Shown here: in pieces, positions 55,401 to 64,000 of the stretch
How the letters are laid out: every line of letters begins with the position of its first letter
Numbering within the stretch: the first letter of the stretch is position 1
Source: Blakeslea trispora
Lineage: Eukaryota > Mucoromycota > Mucoromycetes > Mucorales > Choanephoraceae
Direction: 5' to 3'
Assembly: GCA_025331445.1 (NCBI GenBank)
Contig: JAIWNE010000147.1
Coordinates: 1-64,000 of the forward strand
DNA length: 64,000 bases
Notes under the pieces: model-generated
What the model saw: only the letters and a program-made list of their open reading frames with translations
The model's database searches: none
What the model was told of the DNA's origin: nothing
Position numbers and translations under genes: made by a program

Positions 55401-57596
55401 TACTTCGATTTGTTTGTTAACAACATCTTTGTACGCGGCTGGTAATGGGTATTGAGCTCTATAAGCAACAGTTCCAGGTTTAGTCTTGAGATGTATGGTA
55501 GCACCAGGTAAATTACAACAAGTGTTTTTCATGTCAATCTCTGAATTTAGCTTAAGAAGATTATTAACAACTTTGAGAAAAGGTTCACGTTCACTGTTAG
55601 TGCCAAATGGATCACTGTTAGGATTAATACTATCTGGGTCAATAGGATCAGGAATCTTAGGACCAGTCGAATCAAAGTGAGAACTTATAAGACCAGTAAT
55701 TCCAATCTTCAGCCTATGTAAGATATCCATACCAAGACAAATTGGTACATTTTCATATGAAAAAAATGAAAAGACTTCGAAAGTATGTGTAATGCTGATT
55801 TTATTATAGAAAATATGTAATTGGGTGGAACCAATTCTAGAGACAGTTTTATTCTTGTGAGCTAATTGAATCATTCCTGTTGAAGGAGTAATAACAGCGT
55901 TAAGAAAGTTGGCAAACGATGGAGAAACCAAAGAACTGTCGGCACCTGTGTCAAGAAGAGCGTAGGTTTTGGTATTTTCTACAATTACCGGTAAGATAAT
56001 AGAATTAGATATCTGTTTCGGTGCTGATGAAAATCGAACATCATACTTACATTTCTGCGCTTGGGCAGCTTGCATTAAGGATTCCTCGTCGGAATCAATC
56101 TCCATGTCATCAATGGTTGAGGAAGGTCCTGGAGAAGGCACACGAGAAGAGGAAGGAGCAGGTCCAGGGAAAGCAGCGGCAGCACGAACATTGGCGGAAG
56201 TAGGAGGGGCATTAGCGAAGTCACTCCACTTGCTAGCAGCTGCACCACTACCACGCACAGAAGCACCACGGACGGTAATATTCCTGTCAGAAGGAGTACG
56301 AGAAGCAGTACCACATTGGTGGCTTGGGGTCCACCCAGGAGCACCACAACGACGACAACGAGATTTGATCTTAGGCTGTTCGCCACGTTGCTTTGCTTGA
56401 CATTCATCGGTACTATGAGTAGTTACGCGATGGAATGAGCAGAATTTGCTTGACCTAGGCTTAGAGGGACCAGAGCCAGGAGGACGAGAAAAACAAATTC
56501 GCTTTACTTCAGACGAGCCTTGAGAGTCCATTGCCTGTGAGGAAGGTAAGTTGGACCTTTTAGAACCAGAACCAGAGTCAGCATTACGGGAACGGGATTG
56601 GTTGAACAGGTTTCTTGCCTTGGAGCAAACATACTCAAGACTCATCTTCTTTTCTGTGGGAACAGATTCAAGTGTAATGTTAATTCGATCAACCAAATCG
56701 GCAGGCAAGGCTTCGGTAAAATAATTGATCAACACATGGCTATCATGGATATCCGACTTGATTCGTAAAGTGTTGAACTTATCGATAAACTGTTCAATAG
56801 TTTCTTGCTTGTGGTTAAAGCGCAGTTTTTGAAGTTCCTTATGAGCCTGCAACTTTGAGTCAGTGCTGGTCATACCGTATTTGCGTATCAAGGCAGACTT
56901 GAATTCATCCCAAGTGATTGAGGTAACAGCTTTTCCAGAACCATGGACATATTGACTCAACCAGATACGTTGGTCAGAATCTATTCTGGTTACGACCAGA
57001 CGATACCAATTGGCATCAAGGTCTAACTCGTAACAGAGCATAACATCTTCAAACTTGCTGAGACAAGTTTCTATATCTGGATAGGCAGTTTCATTTGGAG
57101 CGAAGACAGTACGTCCTGTCCATTGAAAGTAGGGTATCTCTCTAGGACAACCAGTGGATTTGGTAGGCGAAACTACTTTTGATGATACAATGTTAGAATT
57201 GTCTTGCGGAATCAACTTGATAATCTTTGAGAGATTGGCCAAGTCATCAGTTCTTGCTTGAAGAGCATTACGAATTTGAGCAATGTCCTCATTGTTATTA
57301 CTTCCAGGAGAAGCAATCTTGGCGGCCAGGCTTTCGACTTCTTTCTGCAATGCAGCGAAGCTATCCTGTAGGCTACCGGAATCAGGAGAAACAGAAGGGC
57401 CAGAGGAACCAGAGGAAGGTAAGTCTTCTTTTTCATCAGTGTCAAGAACTGGTACATGTGTAGATGGTTCATCCATAGGAGGATGAAGAGCATCAAGCTC
57501 CATCTCTTCTTCAGCCGTAAGTGGTGAAGTTAAAATGAGTTCAGCTTCTTCCGCAGTAGGAGTACGGGGATGGACATCGGAAACAGGAGCAACCAT
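52437..57596 (-). CDS. Ty3/gypsy Gag-Pol polyprotein with chromodomain, intact
   Basis: One uninterrupted 1719-codon frame makes all proteins for retrotransposition. In order: gag capsid (about 160-350); Cys/His knuckles (CSFHRVTTHSTDEC and CRRCGAPGWTPSHQC, about 385-428); retropepsin with ALLDTGADSSLV (about 549); reverse transcriptase with PRIVCDVRLLNQQ and VNVYVDDIIIF (about 872); RNase H with HVATDASATGIAGIL; integrase H2C2 finger (HLLGHYGLQ ... CLECNK, about 1280); integrase triad CMDLGS, NSDNGAEF and GNSVNEAYVG (about 1342, 1403, 1439); and a chromodomain near the C-terminus (YEYRVRWKGYDNPSEDTWEP, about 1650). The chromodomain likely steers integration to marked chromatin. Gag and Pol are fused in one frame, as in fungal Tf1/sushi-like elements. 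The ATG lies 43 bp inside the 5' LTR. Confidence 0.96.
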   Translation of the reverse strand: MVAPVSDVHPRTPTAEEAELILTSPLTAEEEMELDALHPPMDEPSTHVPVLDTDEKEDLPSSGSSGPSVSPDSGSLQDSFAALQKEVESLAAKIASPGSNNNEDIAQIRNALQARTDDLANLSKIIKLIPQDNSNIVSSKVVSPTKSTGCPREIPYFQWTGRTVFAPNETAYPDIETCLSKFEDVMLCYELDLDANWYRLVVTRIDSDQRIWLSQYVHGSGKAVTSITWDEFKSALIRKYGMTSTDSKLQAHKELQKLRFNHKQETIEQFIDKFNTLRIKSDIHDSHVLINYFTEALPADLVDRINITLESVPTEKKMSLEYVCSKARNLFNQSRSRNADSGSGSKRSNLPSSQAMDSQGSSEVKRICFSRPPGSGPSKPRSSKFCSFHRVTTHSTDECQAKQRGEQPKIKSRCRRCGAPGWTPSHQCGTASRTPSDRNITVRGASVRGSGAAASKWSDFANAPPTSANVRAAAAFPGPAPSSSRVPSPGPSSTIDDMEIDSDEESLMQAAQAQKCKYDVRFSSAPKQISNSIILPVIVENTKTYALLDTGADSSLVSPSFANFLNAVITPSTGMIQLAHKNKTVSRIGSTQLHIFYNKISITHTFEVFSFFSYENVPICLGMDILHRLKIGITGLISSHFDSTGPKIPDPIDPDSINPNSDPFGTNSEREPFLKVVNNLLKLNSEIDMKNTCCNLPGATIHLKTKPGTVAYRAQYPLPAAYKDVVNKQIEVWLSEGVIKKAPSHTGYNSPLLVVKKKDSQGNYSFDKPRIVCDVRLLNQQLLVTDRQQLPLISSIHQSIGSAPIHTILDIHACFTSFPIHEPDREKLAITNPFTGIQYIHLKACFGITHVGSVVQRCLTNLFEDLPYVNVYVDDIIIFTFPPLSYHTDCVVEVISRLTQANLVLNSEKIVFAQKSVNILGWSLINGKLIPDPRKVANAHTWPIPNTGRQLANYLGFMSFFRSSIPFYSKLSSTLDALRSYKQLKDVWTDQHTKAFKDLQHALANAPVISAPDLSHRFHVATDASATGIAGILYQVINNTVHYVAMVSRKLSPSERNYSTTKRELLAVVYTFTKFHKWLYLIPFTLHTDHKSLIYLNTQQTPNALMIGWWETIFSYTFTCVYLPGISNIIPDALSRLYSDNEVPLLLEGGSCADVTSDGSIIKKKRKRNSEKELARFKTSKVHLNRFDKSRPTKIFEANKERIISSTYSNSSSSSKTFSSDDSNSASGKLLTDSKVNLNHSSSSQTRRSDLDMTVRALKFAEYMTPPLHERDTLILKAHLLGHYGLQSIEDQLHHDGIHWTNMRKDIERILADCLECNKFNIAKVGYHPPKSVLPDQPLDHWCMDLGSFDVTSDQGNNFMLVLVDYYSRFTILRALPDKHSTTIAKELLSVFSLFGFPKVINSDNGAEFVNDVVNQLMEMSGIDKRVSLPYSPMGNSVNEAYVGLAKRTIVKMLRGKGESWCSYLNYAQYCLNVRYARLHKSRPYAVLFNRQPNEFQDYTKVQPTLKMEKAENKTIDEKYKFVQDVLIPALSERIKETQKRDHERFHKTHKIVEHQYPIGSKVMIKNVNRARKTDQRYEGPFYIHGITKNGSYILKDKTGTLLSRDVPTSHIVYKQAANITPDNLDQLKEDHYEVQAVIDHRGKHGNYEYRVRWKGYDNPSEDTWEPIEHFDSTKHIELYWGRRNAEKASSNNRKTLPKSVNTRKISTRNKKSTKASTQ

Positions 57597-57639
57597 AGTA
57601 GAATTGAAGTAAATAAGAATAGATAAGATTAAAAAAAAA

Positions 57640-58046
57640 TGTTATAGGCCAAGAAATCACAATGATAGAAATCAGAGAATTAATCAGACTAAAGATAATG
57701 TTTTATTTACTTCAAAATTGATGTGCTATTTATACTTTTCATGAAGATGATATTTCAACTGAGATTGTAAAACTTTTCTAGAGGCTTGTAGATGATTATG
57801 ATAACAACGAATCGGATGAGAGATGAATGATGACAGTTTTGTAAAGAAGAATTACTAAAATAGAATGATTGGCCATCTGTACCTTAAACCCAGTAACTGG
57901 TAAATTATTGGCAAGATGTCAGTCCTGACCTTGAATGAAGGTTTATCCGAATTGAATGTCAAATGAAACAAGCTGAAGTCGAATTAGAGAATGGTTGTAG
58001 ATTCATAAGTGGTTAAATAATTGATCCGTACTGTATGAATACAACA
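57640..58046 (-). repeat. 5' LTR of the gypsy element
   Basis: Promoter LTR, identical by eye to the 3' copy. The right edge is followed by the GTATG target duplication. It contains TATAAATA on the minus strand. Confidence 0.95.
57727..57734 (-). promoter_or_regulatory. LTR TATA box
   Basis: TATAAATA on the minus strand within the 5' LTR; transcription would begin about 25-30 bases downstream, near 57700-57710. The same box exists in the 3' LTR. Confidence 0.65.
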
Positions 58047-58877
58047 GTATGCTTTATTTGGTACTCATTACTTTTCTTTATTGGCTATTATGCCTTTCAT
58101 TATTACTCAATTACCACTCGGTTAAAATATAATACGGAAAACGTCATTTGAATTCATTTATATTATTGGTTTATTTAATAAAAAAATTGTTTATACGATC
58201 GATCCATTGGATCTTGATTCGTACATCATTGGCTAATCTAATGCTCTACATACTGGGTCCCCCATACCCTTCCTTACCTCTTTACCCAGCCATAGCTGTG
58301 GTAGTCTTTACATACTACACTTACCTTTAGATACATCGTTTTGACCCTATTTTTTTTTCCATTCATTCAGAATAGAGTAGAATCCATCTAGATCTCTTCT
58401 TGTGACCAATAAACAATAGATAGAAAGCAGAAATAAACTATCAAAATAAAAAATAATCATTAGAAACAATCGAGAAAATGAGCAATAAATAAGTTACTTA
58501 CCTTTTAATAACCATAGCCACCAGCCTTCGCAATAGAGATAGAGGATAGAGCATCTATTAGATAAATCCAAGTTAATATCAGCAAAGAAACAAACATTTG
58601 TAGACTTTTTTTTACTTACAGTATTACAGATAATGGACCTCTTTAGCCCTTTAGATACATCTTTAGGATAGAGTAAGTAGCCATCGATTACTACGAAAGA
58701 CATTGTTAGATTTGCTTCAGAAAAAGATGATCGATCACTTACCCTTTCTTACTAAACATAGCACCAACTAAAACCAGTTACTTGTCTTGCAATACTATAC
58801 ATTGATTCATATTAATAAACATCTTTCTTTTTTAATAAGGAGATACATACCATGAACCACTCGGAAGAGTTTTAAGA
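58047..58877. other. No firm gene; possible short spliced exons on the minus strand
   Basis: At 58494-58795 the minus strand shows three GTAAGT-like donor sites after short open stretches (for example MSFVVIDGYLLYPKDVSKG...). Two of them follow similar sequence (GGTGGCTATGGTTATTAAAAG and GTTGGTGCTATGTTTAGTAA). This could be a decayed intron-containing gene. I do not recognise any domain. Confidence 0.3.
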
Positions 58878-58980
58878 AAACAAAAAGAAACAAAAGAAAC
58901 AAAAGAAACAAAAGAAACAAAAGAAACAAAAGAAACAAAAGAAACAAAAGAAAGAGAAAAAGAGAAAAAGAGAAAAAGAG
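58878..58980. repeat. 9-bp minisatellite AAACAAAAG, then AGAAAA repeats
   Basis: About eight tandem copies of a 9-bp unit (AAAGAAACA register) are followed by several copies of GAGAAAAA. It lies about 200 bp upstream of the small coiled-coil gene. The minus-strand frame (Ser-Phe-Val repeats) is an artefact of the repeat. Confidence 0.8.
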
Positions 58981-59108
58981 ATTGAAAAATTTTTAATTGG
59001 TTTTTAGCTATCTGATATTTCATTCTGATCTATTCGGCGCTCAAGCCAAGTTTCATTCAAATTCCGAATGTGTCAATTACTTTAGATCGTAACATCTAAT
59101 GCTATAAG

Positions 59109-59116
59109 TATAAAAG
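59109..59116 (+). promoter_or_regulatory. TATA box of the coiled-coil gene
   Basis: TATAAAAG lies 65 bp before the ATG at 59181. The convergent transposase gene has the same octamer about 70 bp before its own ATG, supporting both as real promoters of one element. Confidence 0.55.
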
Positions 59117-59180
59117 GCTCGGTAACTGAAAGCTTTATTGGTCTTTTCTGCTTTTTATTACTAATTACAAAAGTACCAGC

Positions 59181-60339
59181 ATGTTCCACACCACTACTAC
59201 CAACAACAACAACTCCAACGCCAACAACAACAGAGCCATTCCATCTGTTGGAACCAGCTCTCGTCGTGTTATTCCAACCCCTCGCTCCAACAACTCGGCA
59301 ATAGAGCGTAAATTGGATGAAGTAATTCAAGAATTGGATACTACAAAGAGATCTTTGGAATTGTACCAGACAAAGTTTGACCACTTGTCTGCAGACCATG
59401 AGGAGCTCAAGGCTAAGTTCAACAACAAGCCTGCTGCAGACAAGAAACATGGCTTTCCTGGGTCAAAAATTGAGCTCAAGCAAATACGTGTTAGTATCAA
59501 TACCTGTTGATTTAAGGAAATCATCTTCTGAAAGCCATTTTAGTCAATCATTTTAGATGAACAGATAAAACAGTTGGGGATTGCTGGTTGGAATCTCAGT
59601 GAAAAACTAATCAATGGGCCCAACAATGGTCCTAATGTAAACCAAATCATCGTAAGCACCTTGAACTAACACTCTTTCACCTATGCTACCTCTCATTACC
59701 TGTGGCCTAGAGACATGGCAAAGAGGTACATCAAAGAAGTCCTAACTCAACAATACAATCAGCAAAAACACAACATGAGAAAGGCAGGACTGAGCGCAGC
59801 CGAACAAGATCGATTGAAGAAAAGAACAAAGTATAACACTTGTAAGACATATGTAAGTTCAATTTGCGTAAGGTGGATTTGTAAAACTCTCTTACCTAAC
59901 AGTGCATTTGCTTTTTTGACTTAGCTCTTGGACAGAAGAAGAGAGACGTACGAGAGTCACCAAAACGAACTGAACGGTATCTTTGGTTCTCATGAAGAAT
60001 GTCTGCAAGTGTTGATCAGTGAGATGATTTCTGATCACGAAGACGAATACAATGAGGAAGGCAGGCAACTTAGGGCCAGAGGAGTTCCTCACTATAGAAA
60101 GCAAAGAGTAAGTTAAGATATGAATGTAAAAAAGAGAACACTGTTTACCAACACCTTTATCTAGTGCACTGATTTTTTCGACAAGCTCGATGAGCTTCGT
60201 CTTGCCGACAATCGCAAGCGAAACAACAGCTTCCAAACAACCGAACTGGGATCTCGAGTAGTGAAGACCATTAACAACAGAAACACAAGAAACATTGTGC
60301 ATCTACCCGCTTGGGCTGTTGATCACGAACTTTTGTAGT
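59181..60339 (+). CDS. Spliced coiled-coil protein, probable accessory protein of a CACTA-like element
   Basis: Five exons are inferred: 59181-59487, 59557-59651, 59711-59852, 59925-60107 and 60165-60339. Donors are GTGTTA, GTAAGC, GTAAGT and GTAAGT; acceptors end in TTTTAG, CCTAG, CTTAG and TCTAG. All junctions keep frame except intron 2, where phases disagree, so either a splice site is misplaced or there is a frameshift. Exon 1 has an Asn/Thr-rich start, a basic stretch (SSRRVIPTPRS) and a coiled coil (IERKLDEVIQELDTTKRSLE). Exons 3-5 are charged, with RRRETYESHQNELNGIFG and a C-terminus NIVHLPAWAVDHELL. I do not recognise a domain. It is convergent with the Tnp2 gene and ends 67 bp from it, so a DNA-binding helper role like CACTA TnpA is my inference. 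A host gene is the alternative. Confidence 0.6.
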
Positions 60340-60406
60340 CTTTTTTTTTTTTGCTGAAACTAGAATAAATGCATAAAAATAAATAAAAAAAATGTGTATT
60401 ATTTAT

Positions 60407-63400
60407 TCAAAAAAACATTCTTGTCAATGGAAGAGCAATAAAAACCCCATCGATTTCAGTTGCATAAATACTTATGGGTACATATAACTTATGCACAGGC
60501 AAGATGCTGTATGAGATTTTTTGCTCATATTTCTTACGAAAAGGAAGATTCGTCTCGCTTGTTCCTGTTGAAAAGTTTTCTGCACCAACACGAGGGTTCT
60601 TGTACCAACTAACAAAAGCAAAGCAATGTTTGGTTAAGAAGCGCTCGCCATTTTCATGTAATACAATGTCATGAAAGAAAAAGTACTCCACGGTTCCTGC
60701 ACGCAGATGTTCTTCACCACGGGCATCCAGTACCCTCTCCAAATCATCACTTTCATAGTCATCAGGACGAAATGCATACATTTGTGCTGCATTGATTCGA
60801 CCTGTCAAACGAGAACCGTAAACGTATCCAAGCACTTTGATTTTTTTTATTTTCTGCACCTCGTTAAGTGTCTCAAGAGGTGTCTCGTATTGCCTCTCGT
60901 AATATGCTTTCAAGCACTCAAAATCCTCTTGAATAAGTCTGTTGGATGCTCTTCTGGCAAAAGAAACCAACACAAGGCCATCCTCTTGCAACTGTTCATG
61001 ACCCATAGGATTACCATTTTTTTCAGAGAATTTGAAAATAGTCTCTCTGTGAAGAGAACTGTCTGATCCAAAAGGTACTAGTTCCATACCGTTGTTTGTG
61101 AGTTGATCAGATTCTTGGTACACGCTTGATTGTTAAGACAATTTAAAATAGAGAGAGAAAGATTTTAGAAATTATTATAATGTGCATGAATTTATTTATT
61201 TAAATACGTCGATTGGAATGCATTCTTTTTTCTATTTTTCTTTTATTTTATTTTTTCACAATAGCCGGTAATGAACATGTCGAGATGTATACGCTGTCAA
61301 GGATACTAACCAGTTGCAGAGCAACGCTTTATAGGACTCGACTTGCTAAGTTATTGTCAAAGCAAAAAGACTAGGGTATTATACTTTCAACTTATAACAC
61401 ATGCTTTCTTTTTTAATATTTTTTTTTATTAAAGATATGGAATGCAGATACAGAAAAAGTCTATAGATATTGAAAAGAAGCGAAGGAAGAGATTTAATTA
61501 GAGGTATAATGAGCAACAGAGTTATGGTCGTTTGAAAAAAATAATCGACTGCATTCTATGCATGTAGGTTCTTTCAAAGTTTCGTTTGTGATTGATGTTT
61601 ATGTTTTCAATAAAAAAGTTGTTGCGCTCGAAGCCAAAACCCCAGAAGCAAGAGATCGGACCGAATTTGTCAATACATTCACGAATGTAAAGCATGAAAT
61701 GGAAATTGGGAGTAACAGAGCGGGTGCCATACCGTTGTTCGAATCCTTTTGCGAAAGAAAGCAAATGCTGGTGCACTACTTCAATGTCGGTTTTTCTGAT
61801 TGCGTTACTGTCAGAAAGCTTCAAAGCGTTTATTAGATGCATGATCAAAGAGTGATCAGAGGCATCGAGGATGGGAGGAGACAGGACTTGTTCAGCGATA
61901 GTTGTTATAAAGTTCTTGAACTCCACGGCTTTCATATGGGGGAAACCCTCTTTTGTCATCTTTTTGGCCATTTGGGCACAGGAAGCGTGTGGGCCGTATG
62001 CAATGCTTCCTAACATCGCCTTCTTGATATTGGGCAGTGCACCTTCTGGAATCATAGTCTTTAGAGCCCTCTTGACAACACCGAGGTACAATGCGTGCAT
62101 GGGCTCAATAGCGATACAATCGTACGAGTAGTAAGGCAACTCGAAGAGAACTGAGTACCTCACACCGCTATTCTTTTCCAACATACTTCTTTCACCAACA
62201 GTCTTTGCGTTTTTCCATGCTTCAGAGCTTCTTTTTGTTTCTTCTGATGTTCTAGGCTCCCAATCATTGCAATTCCAATGGCAATAGTTACGGTTGTTAC
62301 CTGTGCCTTCAAATCTTGGAAAGAATGTTTTACACATGTGACACCCGAATCCACTGTTGAAAGACATACTTGCAGCAAGCTTCTTCGTGGCTGGTAGATC
62401 CGAGCTGATAGCGTACAAGCATGCCCGAACTTGGTTGTTTTGGATCGTGCCATCTGACATCACCATCTTCATCTCTAAACCTTCTAGAAGCGTCTTCAAG
62501 TCTTTCACCAAGGAACAAGGTAGTGGTTGATTGCTGTAGTTGGCGGCTCGCAAGGACCAGGGATCACACCAACAAGGATCATATTCTTCTTTAAGTCTCG
62601 GCCATTTTTCTTTGGCAGGTTCATAATTGTAAGATAGATACTACCAACGCTATGGTTTGTACCAAATGGACTAAACCAGTCAATGTTCAAAGTGAGCAGA
62701 GGATTATAATCAGACAAAGTAACGAAAGGAGGCTCGGAAGGAGAGGACTTGAACCCAAGAAAGCCAGCAGCATCGTAAACATCGCAAAGATACTCTTCAG
62801 CAGGATTACGGGTTTTCCATGCCTTGATTTAATCAGAAAAGCCTTTTCGTACAAAGAACTTCTTCAAGGTAGCGGGAATAGAACAGTATGAGTAAACTAA
62901 CTTGGGAATAAGCTTGCCATTTTCAACACTCTTGTCGTTTTCATACACCAAGCCATCACAAAATTCACCGGATCCAGTGGGCTTGAAAATGGCGCCTTGC
63001 AATGGCTGATTACAGATTTCTTCTTCTTGAGTTGGCTCGCTTTGCATGGTTGTGAGATGGTGACAAGATGGACATGCTGCGTAGTATGTTATGCCATCTG
63101 TACTCATTGCTTTGAGAGGATCTCGGTCGACAAAGGTAGCCACAGTTTTGGGAAATCGGTATCCGTCGCCATGGATTTTCAAAACTTTGTTCAAGGTTCG
63201 CATTACTTCTTCGGTTTGAGCGTTTGGTTAATTATTGTCATGAAGTTTGGAAACCATAGAAGAAAGAATCTTTGAAGTTTCAGATTGAGGGACTTTGTTG
63301 GCTAAGTGAAAAAAAGTTAAACTTAGTCTATGGTTCTAACTGGAAATAATAGAATACTACTTACAGCAAGAAACAAATTCATCATATAGATCTTCGTCAT

Positions 63401-63867
63401 CAGAAGCGGCATCAGCATCCTCAGTATCATCGTCATGGGCTTCAACTTCATCATCAACAGCTTCATCCATAGTGTAATCCATCGAATCAAAATGCTCTGA
63501 GTCGACTAGAAGCTAGTTAGAAATGATTCAACACTACAGGTACGAGATATCCAACTGTTTACCTTCATCGACGGGAGCACTAACTGTGGCAACTCTTCTG
63601 CGGTAGTAGGCAGGTGTAGTGGCAGCAGCAGTTCTTCCACCTAAACAGAAAAGAAAAACAAATGCAAGTTAGAATCGAGGGCTGTTATTTACAAGTCATA
63701 CACTTACTGTAAGAAGCTCTCCATTTAGCATACTTCATGCCTCCAAATTTCTTGGTTCTAACATGGTAATTGTATTCAGCTTGGTTTAAGAGAGGTCTGG
63801 GAGGAGGAAGGACACCACATTCATCACAGTGACAGTAGTAACATCTTTCAGTGATACGAGTAGACAT
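60407..63867 (-). pseudogene. Tnp2-type transposase (CACTA/Plavaka-like), intron-containing, lightly damaged
   Basis: Exon 1 (63708-63867) has a Cys-rich start (CYYCHCDECG). Exons 2 and 3 (63563-63640, 63365-63505) add an acidic stretch. Introns of 57-67 bp (GTAAGT/GTAAAC...TAG) keep phase. The main part has a zinc-like patch (CPSCHHLTT), DVYDAAGF, LNIDWFSPFGTNHSVGSIYL, MILVGVIPGPCEPP, GFGCHMCKTFFPRF and CIAIEPMHALYLGVVKRALK, which are hallmarks of transposase family Tnp2. A C-terminal block (60407-61123) has FFHDIVLHENGERF, HCFAFVSWYKNPR and ILPVHKLYVPISIY. Breaks: TAA at 63228, TAA at 62829, a one-base deletion near 62512, and an unassigned 400-bp gap at 61124-61521. It would cut CACTA-type ends; the matching TIRs were not found and may lie beyond the window. 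Confidence 0.8.
61124..61521 (-). other. Unassigned gap between the two Tnp2 blocks
   Basis: AT-rich except for a normal-composition patch near 61265-61375. It is too long for the introns of this gene and has no recognised coding content. It may be an insertion, an intron with flanking decayed exon, or spacer between two genes. Confidence 0.35.
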
Positions 63868-63936
63868 TTTGTATAAGGTAATTGATGGATTTAGAATAAA
63901 GAATATATGGTCATTAAAGTGGTTTTTTCAATGATA

Positions 63937-63944
63937 CTTTTATA
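63937..63944 (-). promoter_or_regulatory. TATA box of the Tnp2 gene
   Basis: TATAAAAG on the minus strand lies about 70 bp before the ATG at 63867, mirroring the box of the convergent coiled-coil gene. Confidence 0.5.
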
Positions 63945-64000
63945 CTTTTTCTCTCTTCAAATTTTGTCTGCTTTGATACAAATCGAATGAGTTGAGCAAC

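Larger units (their letters stand above)
51803..58046 (-). mobile_element. Full-length Ty3/gypsy chromovirus with identical LTRs
   Basis: Two 407-bp direct repeats (51803-52209 and 57640-58046) bound a 6244-bp element on the minus strand. By eye the LTRs are identical over their whole length. The 5-bp target duplication GTATG flanks both sides (51798-51802 and 58047-58051). LTR ends are TG...CA. Identical LTRs plus an intact polyprotein mean a very recent insertion and possible activity. Confidence 0.96.

Noticed and set aside
58198..58215. CCATTGGATC near the gypsy flank as a possible subterminal repeat of the CACTA element
   Set aside because: Single weak match, without the GCAATGGACAAG core or CACTA ends nearby.
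58832..59023. Minus frame with Ser-Phe-Val repeats
   Set aside because: It is only the translation of the 9-bp AAACAAAAG minisatellite.

Overview
The window looks like a transposon-packed stretch of an AT-rich fungal nuclear genome, most likely an early-diverging fungus (Mucoromycota is my best guess). The grounds are short spliceosomal introns (about 57-78 nt, GTAAGT-type donors, TAG acceptors), coding regions interrupted by AT-rich DNA, and a typical fungal repertoire: chromodomain Ty3/gypsy, a Crypton-type Ndc10_II/GCR1_C protein, Tc1/IS630-like elements, MULEs with SWIM fingers, Helitron, APE-type LINEs and CACTA/Tnp2 elements. I found no convincing host gene, no rRNA or tRNA gene, no CRISPR array and no bacterial-style operon. 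The taxonomic call is inference.

Layout. 1-4.5 kb: AT-rich DNA, then an orphan gypsy integrase with a polypurine tract and possible LTR. 4.5-6.6 kb (minus): broken Crypton-type recombinase gene. 7.8-13.5 kb (plus): broken Helitron Rep-helicase with a 0.7-kb insertion. 13.6-16.9 kb: MULE-1, closed by terminal inverted repeats (TIRs) and a 9-bp target duplication (TSD). 17.3-19.3 kb: tandem repeats and the 5' part of a Tc1-like transposase. 20.0-22.3 kb (minus): gypsy gag-protease remnant. 23.6-26.3 kb: IS630/Tc1-like element with TA target duplication and a two-stop transposase. 26.8-28.1 kb: complete Tc1 element with an intact DD34E transposase.

28.87-41.82 kb is a three-level nest. MULE-3 (TIR to TIR) carries LINE-1 inserted in its left TIR, with a 14-15 bp target duplication and a poly(A) tail. 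LINE-1 in turn carries MULE-2 in its 5' region, with 84-bp TIRs and an 8-bp target duplication. The MULE-3 gene is multi-exon and ends in an OTU-type cysteine protease domain fused downstream of the transposase.

42.97-49.08 kb (minus): LINE-2 with an intact 1298-residue endonuclease/reverse transcriptase ORF2, a 19-bp target duplication, and an ORF1 broken by a pogo-like MITE and a frameshift. 49.15-50.96 kb: non-autonomous CACTA element with a 3-bp target duplication and subterminal repeats. 51.80-58.05 kb: full-length Ty3/gypsy chromovirus with two 407-bp LTRs that look identical, a 5-bp target duplication and an intact 1719-residue polyprotein; this is the youngest insertion. 59.18-63.87 kb: two convergent intron-containing genes, a small coiled-coil protein and a Tnp2-type transposase, plausibly one autonomous CACTA-like element.

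The genes do not form a host pathway; each element encodes its own mobility functions. Most are inactivated by stops, frameshifts or later insertions, and many stops look like C:G to T:A changes. The likely functional ORFs are the Tc1 transposase, LINE-2 ORF2 and the gypsy polyprotein.
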